NCBI RefSeq assembly: GCF_040545425.1
Contig: NZ_JBEPLW010000003.1
Reading direction: 5' to 3' (one strand)
DNA: 64,000 nucleotides
Source of the DNA: Bhargavaea ullalensis
GTDB taxonomy: Bacteria; Bacillota; Bacilli; Bacillales_A; Planococcaceae
Below are positions 16,921 to 24,684 of this stretch, piece after piece. The notes beneath the pieces are model-generated. The model was not told the DNA's origin. It worked only from the letters and a program-made list of their open reading frames with translations, and did not search any database. The first letter of the stretch is position 1. Each line of letters opens with the position of its first letter. Both the position numbers and the translations under genes were made by a program.

Positions 16921-17691
16921 ATGATGAAAACAGTCAAAGGCAAACTCGTAGCAGGCGCCATCACAGTCGCACTCGTATCCAGCGCAGGAGGCGTGGTGTT
17001 TGGAGCGTCGGATGCTGGAGGGAAACTTCGTCAATGGTACGACAAACAATTTAACACTGCTTCAACCGAGCTTGCGTCGGGTGTGGCTGCTCATGGAAAG
17101 AAAGCGGCAGAAGATGCCTGGGATGAATACAGCACACTCAAGGATGGAGCGGGAAGCGATATTCTTGCACAGGGTACTGCCACTGGAAATGCTGCGAATG
17201 CTAACATTGAAGCCAACGCGGACGAACACATTGATTCATTGAAAATCGAGTATGGCAAGTTATTTGGAAAAGTGGAGGGCCAATTTGACGGGATTGAACA
17301 ACTTACTAAGTTGGCAATTAAAGCTGCAGGTGACGAAGCGAAAAGACAAGCATTTAACGATTTAAACGGGTATACGAGTGAAAAGGGCAAAAAGGCGATT
17401 GCCGACTTAACTACACTTTTAGAGACGACGACAAATTCGAAAGCGGAAGAATTGGCAGAAACAATTCGAAACACCAAGCAAGGTTTGATTGATGAAATCG
17501 CCAAAAACAAAGATGCAACAGAAGCGGAGTTGAATACCGCAATCGACAATAAAGTAAACGAGCTTCGGACTTTGGTCACTACTGAGAAAGACCGCCTTGT
17601 GACCGCCCAGAAAACAGCAATCCAAAATGCCGCCGCCGGACTGGAAGCAGATGCTAAGAAAAAGATGCAAGACCTTGTAGACGGCATTTAA
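16921..17691 (+). CDS. Secreted coiled-coil protein of unknown function (cluster gene 2)
   Basis: Unrecognised protein of 256 residues. A signal peptide ends near GVVFGAS (about residue 29) and is followed by AGGKLRQWYDKQFNTASTEL, which parallels LSGWYEGAFQKESEKL of the gene upstream. The rest is a long Ala/Lys/Glu/Thr-rich helical region with heptad-like spacing and no cysteines, recalling Apolipoprotein-like or late-embryogenesis-like helical repeats. Its codons are visibly richer in A/T than those of its neighbours, a possible sign of different origin. AGGGGA precedes the ATG, and a terminator hairpin follows at 17707. Function unknown. Confidence 0.7.
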   Translation: MMKTVKGKLVAGAITVALVSSAGGVVFGASDAGGKLRQWYDKQFNTASTELASGVAAHGKKAAEDAWDEYSTLKDGAGSDILAQGTATGNAANANIEANADEHIDSLKIEYGKLFGKVEGQFDGIEQLTKLAIKAAGDEAKRQAFNDLNGYTSEKGKKAIADLTTLLETTTNSKAEELAETIRNTKQGLIDEIAKNKDATEAELNTAIDNKVNELRTLVTTEKDRLVTAQKTAIQNAAAGLEADAKKKMQDLVDGI

Positions 17692-17706
17692 TCCTAGTCA
17701 AATCCC

Positions 17707-17735
17707 AGGACCTCCTCAAAGAGGTCCTCTCTTTT
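17707..17735 (+). terminator. Hairpin between secreted-protein genes 2 and 3
   Basis: AGGACCTC pairs with GAGGTCCT across CTCAAA, followed by CTCTTTT. It may terminate part of the transcripts before the third gene. Confidence 0.65.
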
Positions 17736-17749
17736 AATGGAGGGACTAT

Positions 17750-18451
17750 ATGTACACGAAACTTCATAAACGCCTCGTGCTCGTGATCGGGTTCTGCTTG
17801 TGCGTCATGTTCGGGAGCGGCGTGGGGACGGCGCTCGCGGGGCAGGACGCGGGGACGATGCTCGAGAATTGGTTCAACGGGAAGCGGTCGCAGTCCGTGA
17901 ATGAGATCGACGGGGCCATTACAGCGGAGAAAGAGCGGCTGATGGGGGAGCTCCGGCTGAAGCTCAATGAATCGATCGGATCGGCAGCCAATGAACTGGA
18001 TGCCTTCACGGCCGCCGAGAAGCAACGCCGCGTCAAGGCGCTCAACGATTACGCGGCGTCCCTCATGGCGGGCATCGGCCAAGGGAACGCCGATTGGGGC
18101 AAGGACTCCTACCTTGCAGATGTTCAAAAAGCCGTGGACAAGGCGATTCAGGAAATCGACAAAGCGGCCGAAAAAGCCAAGAAAAATGCCGAAAAGAATA
18201 AAGGCAAGGAACAGGTGCCGGCAGCCGTCACGGAGCCGGTGAAGCAGGAGTCCCCTGCCGATCAGAAGCCTGCAGATCTGAAACCTGCCGAAAAGCCGGC
18301 CACACCGGCCCAATCTGCGCCCCCTGCGGAAACGCCTGCAACGCAGTCACCTCCCGGGACGCCGGCAGCAGAAACACCGGCTGAACCGGAAACCTCTGAG
18401 GATCCGACCGCTGCAGAGCCCGACGAAGCCGAAACGGGCGCAGCGCAATGA
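17750..18451 (+). CDS. Secreted helical protein with Pro/Ala/Glu-rich tail (cluster gene 3)
   Basis: Unrecognised protein of 233 residues. The signal peptide is hydrophobic from about residue 9 to 28 and ends near TALAG. It is followed by AGTMLENWFNGKRSQSVNEI, the third version of the cluster's W-Y/F motif, then a charged helical region with runs of Lys and Ala to about residue 150. The last 80 residues are a low-complexity Pro/Ala/Glu/Thr tail (repeats such as PAEKPATPA and TPAAETPAEPE), as seen in proteins that span or bind the cell wall. No LPXTG anchor or cell-wall binding domain is seen. GGAGGG precedes the ATG. Confidence 0.7.
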   Translation: MYTKLHKRLVLVIGFCLCVMFGSGVGTALAGQDAGTMLENWFNGKRSQSVNEIDGAITAEKERLMGELRLKLNESIGSAANELDAFTAAEKQRRVKALNDYAASLMAGIGQGNADWGKDSYLADVQKAVDKAIQEIDKAAEKAKKNAEKNKGKEQVPAAVTEPVKQESPADQKPADLKPAEKPATPAQSAPPAETPATQSPPGTPAAETPAEPETSEDPTAAEPDEAETGAAQ

Positions 18452-18510
18452 TGGTTTGAATTTCAAGAAAATGGTCAAATGAATGCAACTGATCAGAGAA
18501 TAACCAACAC

Positions 18511-18545
18511 AAACGCCTCCCGGCTAACGGGAGGCGTTTTTAGCC
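18511..18545 (+). terminator. Terminator after the secreted-protein cluster
   Basis: AAACGCCTCCCG pairs with CGGGAGGCGTTT across GCTAA, followed by TTTT. Confidence 0.85.
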
Positions 18546-18547
18546 AT

Positions 18548-18846
18548 ATGAATTCACTCACACCACTTATGCGCTCACTCGAGGCCAGTATGATTCCACT
18601 CGCCGCCCCAACGCGCTCACTCGCCAGCGATATGAATCCACTCATTCACCCGATCCCCATAAAGCACTACACCACAAGCTCCCCGGCCCAACCGACACGC
18701 CGAACTTCACCCACACCACGTATGCGCTCACTTGGGGAGGTATGATTCCACTCGCCACCTCTATGCGCTCACTCGAGGCCAGTATGGTTCCACTCGCCGC
18801 CTCAACGCGCTCACTCGCCCGCCATATTATCCCACTCACTCACTCA
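18548..18846. repeat. 21-bp periodic intergenic array 4 (alternating cores GCGCTCACTCG and ATGATTCCACTCG)
   Basis: Two blocks of 21-bp units. The first has units at 18548, 18569, 18590, 18611 and 18632; the second at 18722 (20 bp), 18742, 18763, 18784, 18805 and 18826. Units alternate between GCGCTCACTCG and ATGATTCCACTCG, so the true period is 42 bp. The blocks are separated by a degraded copy of the end of the adjacent DUF1646 gene. The last unit runs into the DUF1646 stop codon. This accounts for the 393-base gene-free gap. Confidence 0.9.
18646..18721 (-). pseudogene. Duplicated 3' end of the DUF1646 gene, embedded in array 4
   Basis: The stretch 18646-18721 aligns without gaps to 18844-18919, the stop codon and last 24 or so codons of the DUF1646 gene, sharing for example ACGCCGAACTTC and CATAAAG/GATAAAG flanks. 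In the minus-strand frame it reads VWVKFGVSVG where the intact gene reads EWAKFGVPVG. It is too short and diverged to be functional. It shows that a segment holding the gene end plus array was once tandemly duplicated. Confidence 0.8.
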
Positions 18847-19857
18847 CCGAATCCCGATAAAGTAATACACCACCAGCGCCACCAGTCCGACCGGCACGCC
18901 GAACTTCGCCCATTCCACGCTCGTGATCCGCAGTTTCCCCGCGGCGATGATGTTCGGAATGTTCCCCGGGATGAGCATGCCGCCGCTGATCAGCAGACCG
19001 AGGAGAATCGCGCGGATCGCGTCGTATTGCATGAGCGGGCTGATTTCCGCGGCGGCGAGTGTGGCGTTGTCGAGGACGGCGGAGAGCATGTTGATCCAGT
19101 AGAGAGTGCCCGGTGCGACGTCGGTGAGGTGTTCCCGGATGAGGGGTTCGAATCCGGCGCCGAGCAGGGTGAGGGCCATGACGAACACATACACGTTGAA
19201 CGCACGGCCGAGCACGGAGAACACCGTCTCGCGCGCCTTTTCGCCGCCGGACACCGCCACCCGCTCCAATGGCGGATCCACCCAGACCGCGGCGAGCATC
19301 CCGAACAGCAAAATCGCCGTCAGCACATCCAGTCCGATCAGGTGAAATAAAAACGAAAAGTCCGCGCTGAGTTTTTTCACGGTGATCGTCGACAGGGGCT
19401 CGCCGATCGGGGTCAGGGCGGCCCCAAGGCCGATTGAATAGCAGGCAAGAATGACGAGCCGGATTTCGGACCGGCGTCCAAGCCGGAGGGCCGCGACGAC
19501 GGTGACCAGGACGAGCGCGGCGATGATGGCCGTGATCATGCTGGAGACGAGCCCGAGCACCATGACGATGAGGGCATACAACAGCCGCTCGGGCATGATC
19601 CGCTGAAGCCACCGGACGCTTCCGTCGATCTGGCGCGTGAACATGCGGAACAGCAGCCCCGCGATCAGCACGGCCGCGGTGATGAGCAGCGGGTCGGACA
19701 GCGCGCGGCCGAGCAGCTCCCGCCCCCAAACACCGCTCACCAGCGCGGCCGCCGCCCCCATGACGAGAAGGAACCATTCGAGCCGCCGTTCCACGGCTTT
19801 GATTGCAAAAGGCAGGATCAGGACGAGGAATAGGATGATCAGCAGTCCGGTGGTCAT
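18844..19857 (-). CDS. DUF1646 family membrane transporter
   Basis: Polytopic membrane protein of 337 residues with about ten hydrophobic segments. It belongs to DUF1646, part of the ion-transporter superfamily. Landmarks are GLGAALTPIGEPLSTITVKK, a repeat-type re-entrant loop, and the second one at NMLSAVLDNATLAAAEISP followed by GGMLIPGNIPNIIAAGKL, which is typical of ArsB/NhaD-like carriers with paired P-x-N loops. A cation or organic-anion substrate is possible, but none is established. AAGGAG lies nine bases before the ATG. The other long frame over the same DNA (18836-19915) lacks these features and is a shadow. Confidence 0.82.
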   Translation of the reverse strand: MTTGLLIILFLVLILPFAIKAVERRLEWFLLVMGAAAALVSGVWGRELLGRALSDPLLITAAVLIAGLLFRMFTRQIDGSVRWLQRIMPERLLYALIVMVLGLVSSMITAIIAALVLVTVVAALRLGRRSEIRLVILACYSIGLGAALTPIGEPLSTITVKKLSADFSFLFHLIGLDVLTAILLFGMLAAVWVDPPLERVAVSGGEKARETVFSVLGRAFNVYVFVMALTLLGAGFEPLIREHLTDVAPGTLYWINMLSAVLDNATLAAAEISPLMQYDAIRAILLGLLISGGMLIPGNIPNIIAAGKLRITSVEWAKFGVPVGLVALVVYYFIGIR

Positions 19858-20014
19858 CGGGCGCGCTCCTTTTCAGTAGACTCCTGCTATCATACGCGCG
19901 CCGCACGGCGGACATGCATTCGCCACGAAAGCAGACAAATTTATGCCCGCCTATTCCAGCAAATCGAAATGTTCGTTATACTAAATAGATGACTGCTATG
20001 AAAGAGTTGATGGT

Positions 20015-20560
20015 ATGAATAAAGATTTGTTCATCGCGTTTTTCCGGGCGGGGATGCTCGGGTACGGCGGTGGGTTGTCCGCCATTCCGCTTATGCAGCG
20101 GGAGGTGGTGAACCGGTACAAGTGGATGGACGACGACGAATTTTCGGACGTGCTGGCGCTGTCGAATGCGCTGCCTGGGCCGATCAACACGAAGCTGTCC
20201 GGATATATCGGCTGGCGGGTGAACGGCTGGTCGGGGATGCTCATGTGCCTGCTCGCGACTGTGCTGCCGACGGCGGTGCTCATGATTCTCCTTCTGACGC
20301 TGCTCAATGCGTTCAAGGACAAGCCATTTGTGCAGGGGATGGCGAAAGGCGTCATTCCGATCGCAGGGGTCATGATCGGCGTCATGGCGCTCGACTTCCT
20401 GAAAAAATCCGGCCTCGGTCTCGGCTGGAAGCTGACGATTGGCCTGGCGGCGGCGAGCGTCATTCTCATCGAATTGCTCGGAATCCATCCGGCGATCGTC
20501 ATTGCGGTGCTCATCGGGTCGGCGTTCCTTCCTTGGAACAAATGGAAGGGGGCGAAGTGA
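20015..20560 (+). CDS. ywrB: Chromate transporter, first half-size subunit
   Basis: Membrane protein of 181 residues forming one CHR domain: FFRAGMLGYGGGLSAIPLMQREVV, then DEFSDVLALSNALPGPINTKLSGYIGW, followed by helices to the end. Full-length ChrA proteins contain two such domains; here the pair is split over two adjacent genes, as in B. subtilis ywrB-ywrA. The two subunits probably form a heterodimer that exports chromate or another anion. A TATACT-like -10 lies about 30 bases upstream of the ATG and the ribosome site is weak. The assignment to ywrB rather than ywrA is uncertain. Confidence 0.82.
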   Translation: MNKDLFIAFFRAGMLGYGGGLSAIPLMQREVVNRYKWMDDDEFSDVLALSNALPGPINTKLSGYIGWRVNGWSGMLMCLLATVLPTAVLMILLLTLLNAFKDKPFVQGMAKGVIPIAGVMIGVMALDFLKKSGLGLGWKLTIGLAAASVILIELLGIHPAIVIAVLIGSAFLPWNKWKGAK

Positions 20561-20561
20561 T

Positions 20562-21101
20562 GTGCTGACTTTATATTGGCAGTTGTTCGTCTCCCACCTG
20601 ACTGCGAACCTCCTGGGATATGGCGGTGGTCCCGCGACGATCCCGCTTCTCCAGCACGAAGTGGTCGACCGGCACGGCTGGATGACGAACGGCGAGTTCA
20701 GTGAGATCGTCGCACTCGGCAACGGGCTGCCCGGGCCGATCGCGACGAAGATGTCTGCATATATCGGCTATGACGTCGCCGGCATACCGGGTGCTATCAT
20801 CGCCACATTTGCATCGGTCGCCCCGTCGCTCATCATGATGCTTGCACTGCTCGGAATCCTCATGAAATACAAGGAATCCCCGCAGGTGAAGCGGCTGACG
20901 AAAGTCGTCCGGCCGACGATTGCAGTGCTGCTCGGCGTCATGACGTACGATTTCTTTTTTGATTCGTTCACGGCGGCGGGATGGATCCACACGGTCATCC
21001 TGATTGTCGCCGGTTATATCCTGCTTGAAGTACGAAAAGTGAGTCCTACATACGTCGTCATCGGGGCGCTCCTGTACGGGGCGATCTTCCTCGGCGGCTG
21101 A
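20562..21101 (+). CDS. ywrA: Chromate transporter, second half-size subunit
   Basis: CHR-domain membrane protein of 179 residues: LTANLLGYGGGPATIPLLQHEVV, EFSEIVALGNGLPGPIATKMSAYIGY, and four further hydrophobic stretches. GTG at 20562 is chosen because AGGGGG lies nine bases upstream and it begins just after the first subunit's stop; the open frame from 20439 overlaps that gene and has no ribosome site. It pairs with the preceding half-size subunit to make a complete ChrA-like carrier. No chromate-responsive regulator is nearby, so the real substrate may be another oxyanion. Confidence 0.84.
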   Translation: MLTLYWQLFVSHLTANLLGYGGGPATIPLLQHEVVDRHGWMTNGEFSEIVALGNGLPGPIATKMSAYIGYDVAGIPGAIIATFASVAPSLIMMLALLGILMKYKESPQVKRLTKVVRPTIAVLLGVMTYDFFFDSFTAAGWIHTVILIVAGYILLEVRKVSPTYVVIGALLYGAIFLGG

Positions 21102-21127
21102 CCGATCAAACATAGGGGGAATTAATC

Positions 21128-22750
21128 ATGGATTACTTGTATCATCCATTCACATCCAGGCGGCACACAGTGTTCGCCAAAAACGGCATTGTCGCCACCA
21201 GCCAACCGCTCGCAGCGCAGGTCGGCGTGGAAATCATGCGAAACGGGGGGAATGCGATCGACGCAGCCATCGCGACCGCTGCGGCATTGACGGTCGTCGA
21301 GCCGACGGGGAACGGCATCGGGGGCGACTCGTTCGCGCTCATCTGGACGAAGGGGAAACTGCACGGACTGAATGCATCGGGCCCGTCGCCTAAGTCGATC
21401 ACCGCAGGGAAAGTGAAAGCTCTCGGTCATGACAATATGCCGGTCTACGGGGCGGTTCCGGTCACCGTGCCGGGCACGCCGGCTTCCTGGGCTGAAGTGT
21501 CCCGGAAATTCGGAAAGCTGAGCCTGCGCGAAACACTCGAGCCGGCGATCCGGCTTGCAGAGGACGGCTTCCCGCTCACACCAATATTAGGTAAATACTG
21601 GAGAATCGCCTACGATAAGTTCAAGGCGATGTCCGACAACAGCCCGGAGGAAGAAAAGATGTTCGCCGCGTGGTTTGAAACATTCGCACCGGACGGACGG
21701 CCGCCGGAAATCGGTGAAATGTGGAGCGCGCCGGGCCATGCAGATACTCTGCGCCAAATCGCAGAAACCGACGGGCGGGCGTTTTATGAAGGGCCGCTCG
21801 CCAGTAAAATCGCGGCGACCGTCCAGGAACACGGCGGCTTCCTGACCGAGGAAGATCTGGCCGGGTATGAAGTGAAATGGGTGGATCCGGTATCGACGAA
21901 TTATCGCGGCTACGATGTATGGGAAATCCCGCCGAACGGCCAGGGAATGGTCGCCCTCATGGCGATGAACATCCATCAGGCCGACGGTGTCAAGCCGGTT
22001 TACGGTGACGTTGAAACGCTGCACCGCCAGATCGAGGCCATGAAACTTGCCTTCACGGATGGCAAGGCGTACATCACGGAAGAAAGCGAAATGCCGGTCA
22101 CGGTGAAAGAACTGCTTTCGAAAGAGTATGCGGAAGAACGTGCGCGGCACATCGGCGAGCATGCGATGCTTCCGGAGCCGTACGATCCCGTGAAAGCAGG
22201 CACCGTATATTTGGCCACTGCAGACAATGAAGGGAATATGGTTTCCTTCATTCAATCAAACTACATGGGCTTCGGTTCCGGCGTCGTCGTGCCGGGAACG
22301 GGCATCGCGCTCCAAAACCGCGGCGCCGACTTCTCGCTTGATCCGGAGCATCCGAACTACCTGAAGCCGGGTAAGCTGTGCTTCCATACGATCATCCCGG
22401 GCTTTGTCACGAAAGACGGGGAAGCGGTCGGCCCGTTCGGTGTCATGGGCGGATTCATGCAGCCGCAGGGCCACTTCCAGGTCGTCTCAAACACTGTCGA
22501 TTTTGACCTGAATCCGCAGGCAGCGCTCGACCAGCCGCGCTGGCAGTGGACAGGCGGTAAAACTGTCCATGTTGAACCGGACTTTCCGAATCATCTTGCC
22601 CAGGCTCTTCAGCGAAAAGGCCACGACATCCGCATCATGACGGATTCGGGAAGCTTCGGCCGCGGCCAAGTCATCTGGCGCGACCCCGAAACCGGCGTCC
22701 TCCAGTCCGGCACGGAATCTCGCACGGACGGCGCAATTGCGGTTTGGTAA
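21128..22750 (+). CDS. ywrD: Gamma-glutamyltransferase family protein, YwrD type
   Basis: Ntn-hydrolase of 540 residues without signal peptide, so cytoplasmic. The family core is visible: GVEIMRNGGNAIDAAIATAAALTVVEP, GIGGDSFALIW and TVPGTPASW, then the self-processing site GTVYLATADNEGNMVSF, where Thr359 aligns with the catalytic Thr of GGT. C-terminal GFGSGVVVPGTGIALQNRG and GPFGVMGGFMQPQGH also fit. B. subtilis ywrD lies beside ywrA-ywrB in the same way, which supports the name. Related enzymes act on gamma-glutamyl compounds or cephalosporin-type acyl groups; the substrate here is not known. Confidence 0.88.
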   Translation: MDYLYHPFTSRRHTVFAKNGIVATSQPLAAQVGVEIMRNGGNAIDAAIATAAALTVVEPTGNGIGGDSFALIWTKGKLHGLNASGPSPKSITAGKVKALGHDNMPVYGAVPVTVPGTPASWAEVSRKFGKLSLRETLEPAIRLAEDGFPLTPILGKYWRIAYDKFKAMSDNSPEEEKMFAAWFETFAPDGRPPEIGEMWSAPGHADTLRQIAETDGRAFYEGPLASKIAATVQEHGGFLTEEDLAGYEVKWVDPVSTNYRGYDVWEIPPNGQGMVALMAMNIHQADGVKPVYGDVETLHRQIEAMKLAFTDGKAYITEESEMPVTVKELLSKEYAEERARHIGEHAMLPEPYDPVKAGTVYLATADNEGNMVSFIQSNYMGFGSGVVVPGTGIALQNRGADFSLDPEHPNYLKPGKLCFHTIIPGFVTKDGEAVGPFGVMGGFMQPQGHFQVVSNTVDFDLNPQAALDQPRWQWTGGKTVHVEPDFPNHLAQALQRKGHDIRIMTDSGSFGRGQVIWRDPETGVLQSGTESRTDGAIAVW

Positions 22751-22774
22751 GAGCGGATTGATCCGGCAGGAAGT

Positions 22775-22879
22775 GAAAGCGACACACTCGCAGGGGATAG
22801 TGACACACTCGGGAGTAAAAGCGTCTCACTCGTGCTCGATTGCGACACACTCAAGGGGAAAAGCGTCTCCCACTTTCCG
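22775..22879. repeat. 21-bp periodic intergenic array 5 (core AGCGACACACTCG)
   Basis: Five units start at 22775, 22796, 22817, 22838 and 22859. The core is GCGACACACTCG or GCGTCTCACTCG, the same class as arrays 3 and 6. The last two units together with the following terminator are repeated nearly unchanged at 23359-23459. Confidence 0.88.
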
Positions 22880-22889
22880 CCATCCCGAC

Positions 22890-22935
22890 AAAGAAGCATC
22901 CGGCCCGTCCGACGGGCCCGGATGCTTCTTTTCTT
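22890..22935. terminator. Bidirectional terminator after ywrD
   Basis: GAAGCATCCGGCCCGTC pairs with GACGGGCCCGGATGCTTC and runs into TTTTCTT. A near-identical copy is at 23414. Confidence 0.85.
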
Positions 22936-22999
22936 CTTCCACTAAAAGAAGGCTTTTTCTCATATAGTGGAGAACGTCCACTTCAAGGGAGGTGATGAG

Positions 23000-23311
23000 G
23001 TGAACCTCAATGAGCGGATCGCCAGGACAGTTCAGGGGGCGAGAGGCGGGATTGTGGATGATGTGCCGCTGGAGGATATCTTTCAAGATGAGTGGATCCG
23101 GACGCACACGAGTTTTGCGTCGTATGTGGAATTCGCACGCCAGGCACCGGAGACATTTCAGAGAGCGGCCACGCCGAAGAAAGTGAAGAAAAAGGAGATG
23201 GATCCTTTCATCCGCGCGCATTCCTGTTTTGAAAACTGGCAGGAATTCCTCAACCAGGCGGGGAAAGAGCTCGGAATCAAGCGGCTGAGAGAGCAGGGGT
23301 TTAATCTTTAA
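23000..23311 (+). CDS. Small protein with an internally repeated motif, unknown function
   Basis: Protein of 103 residues that I do not recognise. The GTG at 23000 is preceded by GGGAGGTGAT, a near-perfect ribosome site, so the gene is likely real. It contains two copies of the same short motif, DEWIRTHTSFASYVEFARQA in the first half and DPFIRAHSCFENWQEFLNQA in the second, joined by a Lys-rich linker (TPKKVKKKEM). Both repeats conserve D-x-aromatic-IR-x-H and W/Y-x-EF-x-x-QA. It is soluble, with no signal peptide. The gene is flanked on both sides by copies of the same array-plus-terminator block. Confidence 0.65.
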   Translation: MNLNERIARTVQGARGGIVDDVPLEDIFQDEWIRTHTSFASYVEFARQAPETFQRAATPKKVKKKEMDPFIRAHSCFENWQEFLNQAGKELGIKRLREQGFNL

Positions 23312-23316
23312 ATGGG

Positions 23317-23400
23317 GTTATGCGACTCACTCGCACCCGATTGCGTCTCACTCACGCTCAAATGCGACACACTCAAGGGGAAAAGCGTCTCACTCACTTT
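23317..23400. repeat. 21-bp periodic intergenic array 6 (core GCGACTCACTCG)
   Basis: Four units start at 23317, 23338, 23359 and 23380, beginning six bases after the stop of the upstream gene. The core alternates GCGACTCACTC, GCGTCTCACTC and GCGACACACTC. Confidence 0.88.
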
Positions 23401-23413
23401 CCGCCATCCAGAC

Positions 23414-23459
23414 AAAGAAGCATCCGGCCCGTCAGACGGGCGCGGATGCTTCTTTTCTT
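23414..23459. terminator. Bidirectional terminator between convergent genes (copy of the one at 22890)
   Basis: GAAGCATCCGGCCCGTC pairs with GACGGGCGCGGATGCTTC, then TTTTCTT. It overlaps the stop codon of the convergent PTS-like gene. Confidence 0.8.
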
Positions 23460-24495
23460 AATCGAAGTTCAGTTTGTAGTCGTCGGCCTTGAGCAGTTTG
23501 AGCCGGCGGGAGAAGACGTAGATGAGGCCGATGTTGAGGGCGATCGGCAGGATAAGGAATGTGCCGAGCATGATGGCAATGTTTTCGATGGACCATCCGC
23601 CGTCGGCGAGTTTAATATAGTTGAGCGGGCCGACGAGTCCGGATAAGCCGAAACCTGCGCTGTACGGGGTGCCCTGGATGTTCAGGACGCCGGCGAGGCC
23701 GCCGAGCACGGCTGCGGTGATCATCATGGGGAAGGCGATTTTCGGTTTCATCAGGAAGTTGCGCATCTGGATTTTCGGCGAGCCGAGGACGTGTGCGAGT
23801 GCGGTGCCGAGCGAATTCGCCTTGTAGCTTGCGATGGCGAGTCCGACGCCGGCCGCAACGATTCCAAGGTTCGCTGCACCCGCTCCGATGCCCGAAAGCA
23901 TAATGACTGTGGCGACGCCGACCGTCGAAAACGGCGAAAGAATCAGGACGCAGAAGACGACTGCGATGGCGGCACCCATAAAAACGGGTTGCAGTTGCAT
24001 GAGGAATGCAACACCATTGCCGACGAGTCCCGAACCCCCGCGGACGAGCGGCAGGATGGCATAGCCGATCATGCCGGGGACGAGAATGGTCGCAGTCGGA
24101 ATGACCAGGATGGCGTATTCGCGCATCTTGTCACCGAGAATCTTCACGAAGATCACGGCGAGCGCCGAGGTGATGCCGATATTCAGCGTCGTGCCGATTC
24201 CGTTTAGTGTGAACAGGCCGTCCGCGGTTTTTATGATGGCGCCGCTTCCGATCATCGCGGCAATGCCGATGCTGGCGGTCTGGATCGGGGACAGTTTAAA
24301 TGACACGCCGACCATGACGCCGATGATGACCGGCAGCAGGCTCATGACGTAGACGGTGATGTCGAGCAGGTTCTGAAGAGAAGGGAAATGGGGGATGAGC
24401 AGTTTCAGAATTTCCCCGAGCAATGCATTGGGAATCAAGGCGACGACAATCCCGATGCTCATGCCGTTCAGCAGTTTCGAGAAGAAATCTTTCAT
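23458..24495 (-). CDS. PTS_EIIC_2 family membrane protein (putative sugar transporter IIC)
   Basis: Membrane protein of 345 residues with about ten hydrophobic helices, matching the PTS_EIIC_2 family (often named PTS sugar transporter subunit IIC). Landmarks are GMSIGIVVALIPNALLGEIL near the start, IGSGAIIKTADGLF, and MKPKIAFPMMITAAVLGGLAG. No EIIA or EIIB gene and no phosphorylation-site cysteine are nearby, so phosphotransferase activity is doubtful and the substrate is unknown. ATG 24495 has AGGAG ten bases upstream; the longer frame to 24558 lacks a ribosome site. Confidence 0.78.
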   Translation of the reverse strand: MKDFFSKLLNGMSIGIVVALIPNALLGEILKLLIPHFPSLQNLLDITVYVMSLLPVIIGVMVGVSFKLSPIQTASIGIAAMIGSGAIIKTADGLFTLNGIGTTLNIGITSALAVIFVKILGDKMREYAILVIPTATILVPGMIGYAILPLVRGGSGLVGNGVAFLMQLQPVFMGAAIAVVFCVLILSPFSTVGVATVIMLSGIGAGAANLGIVAAGVGLAIASYKANSLGTALAHVLGSPKIQMRNFLMKPKIAFPMMITAAVLGGLAGVLNIQGTPYSAGFGLSGLVGPLNYIKLADGGWSIENIAIMLGTFLILPIALNIGLIYVFSRRLKLLKADDYKLNFD

Positions 24496-24684
24496 GGTGG
24501 CCAGGCTCCTATCCGGGATGATGTTCTTCATTATAGAAGCACAGAAATGTCGGGTCAATGGGTATTTTCAAAATATTCAATGTAAACGTTTTCTTCGGAT
24601 GGCCGTACAGATGTTTTTGGTTAGCTTGATGGCCGGAGGGGAAGAAAGGAATTATCAGATCTTATGCGGAAAGGGAGCGGTGTC

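Noticed and set aside
18836..19915. Alternative minus-strand frame of 359 codons over the DUF1646 gene
   Set aside because: The in-frame DUF1646 product has clear membrane helices and conserved loops, while this frame is Arg/Pro/His-rich with no hydrophobic pattern.
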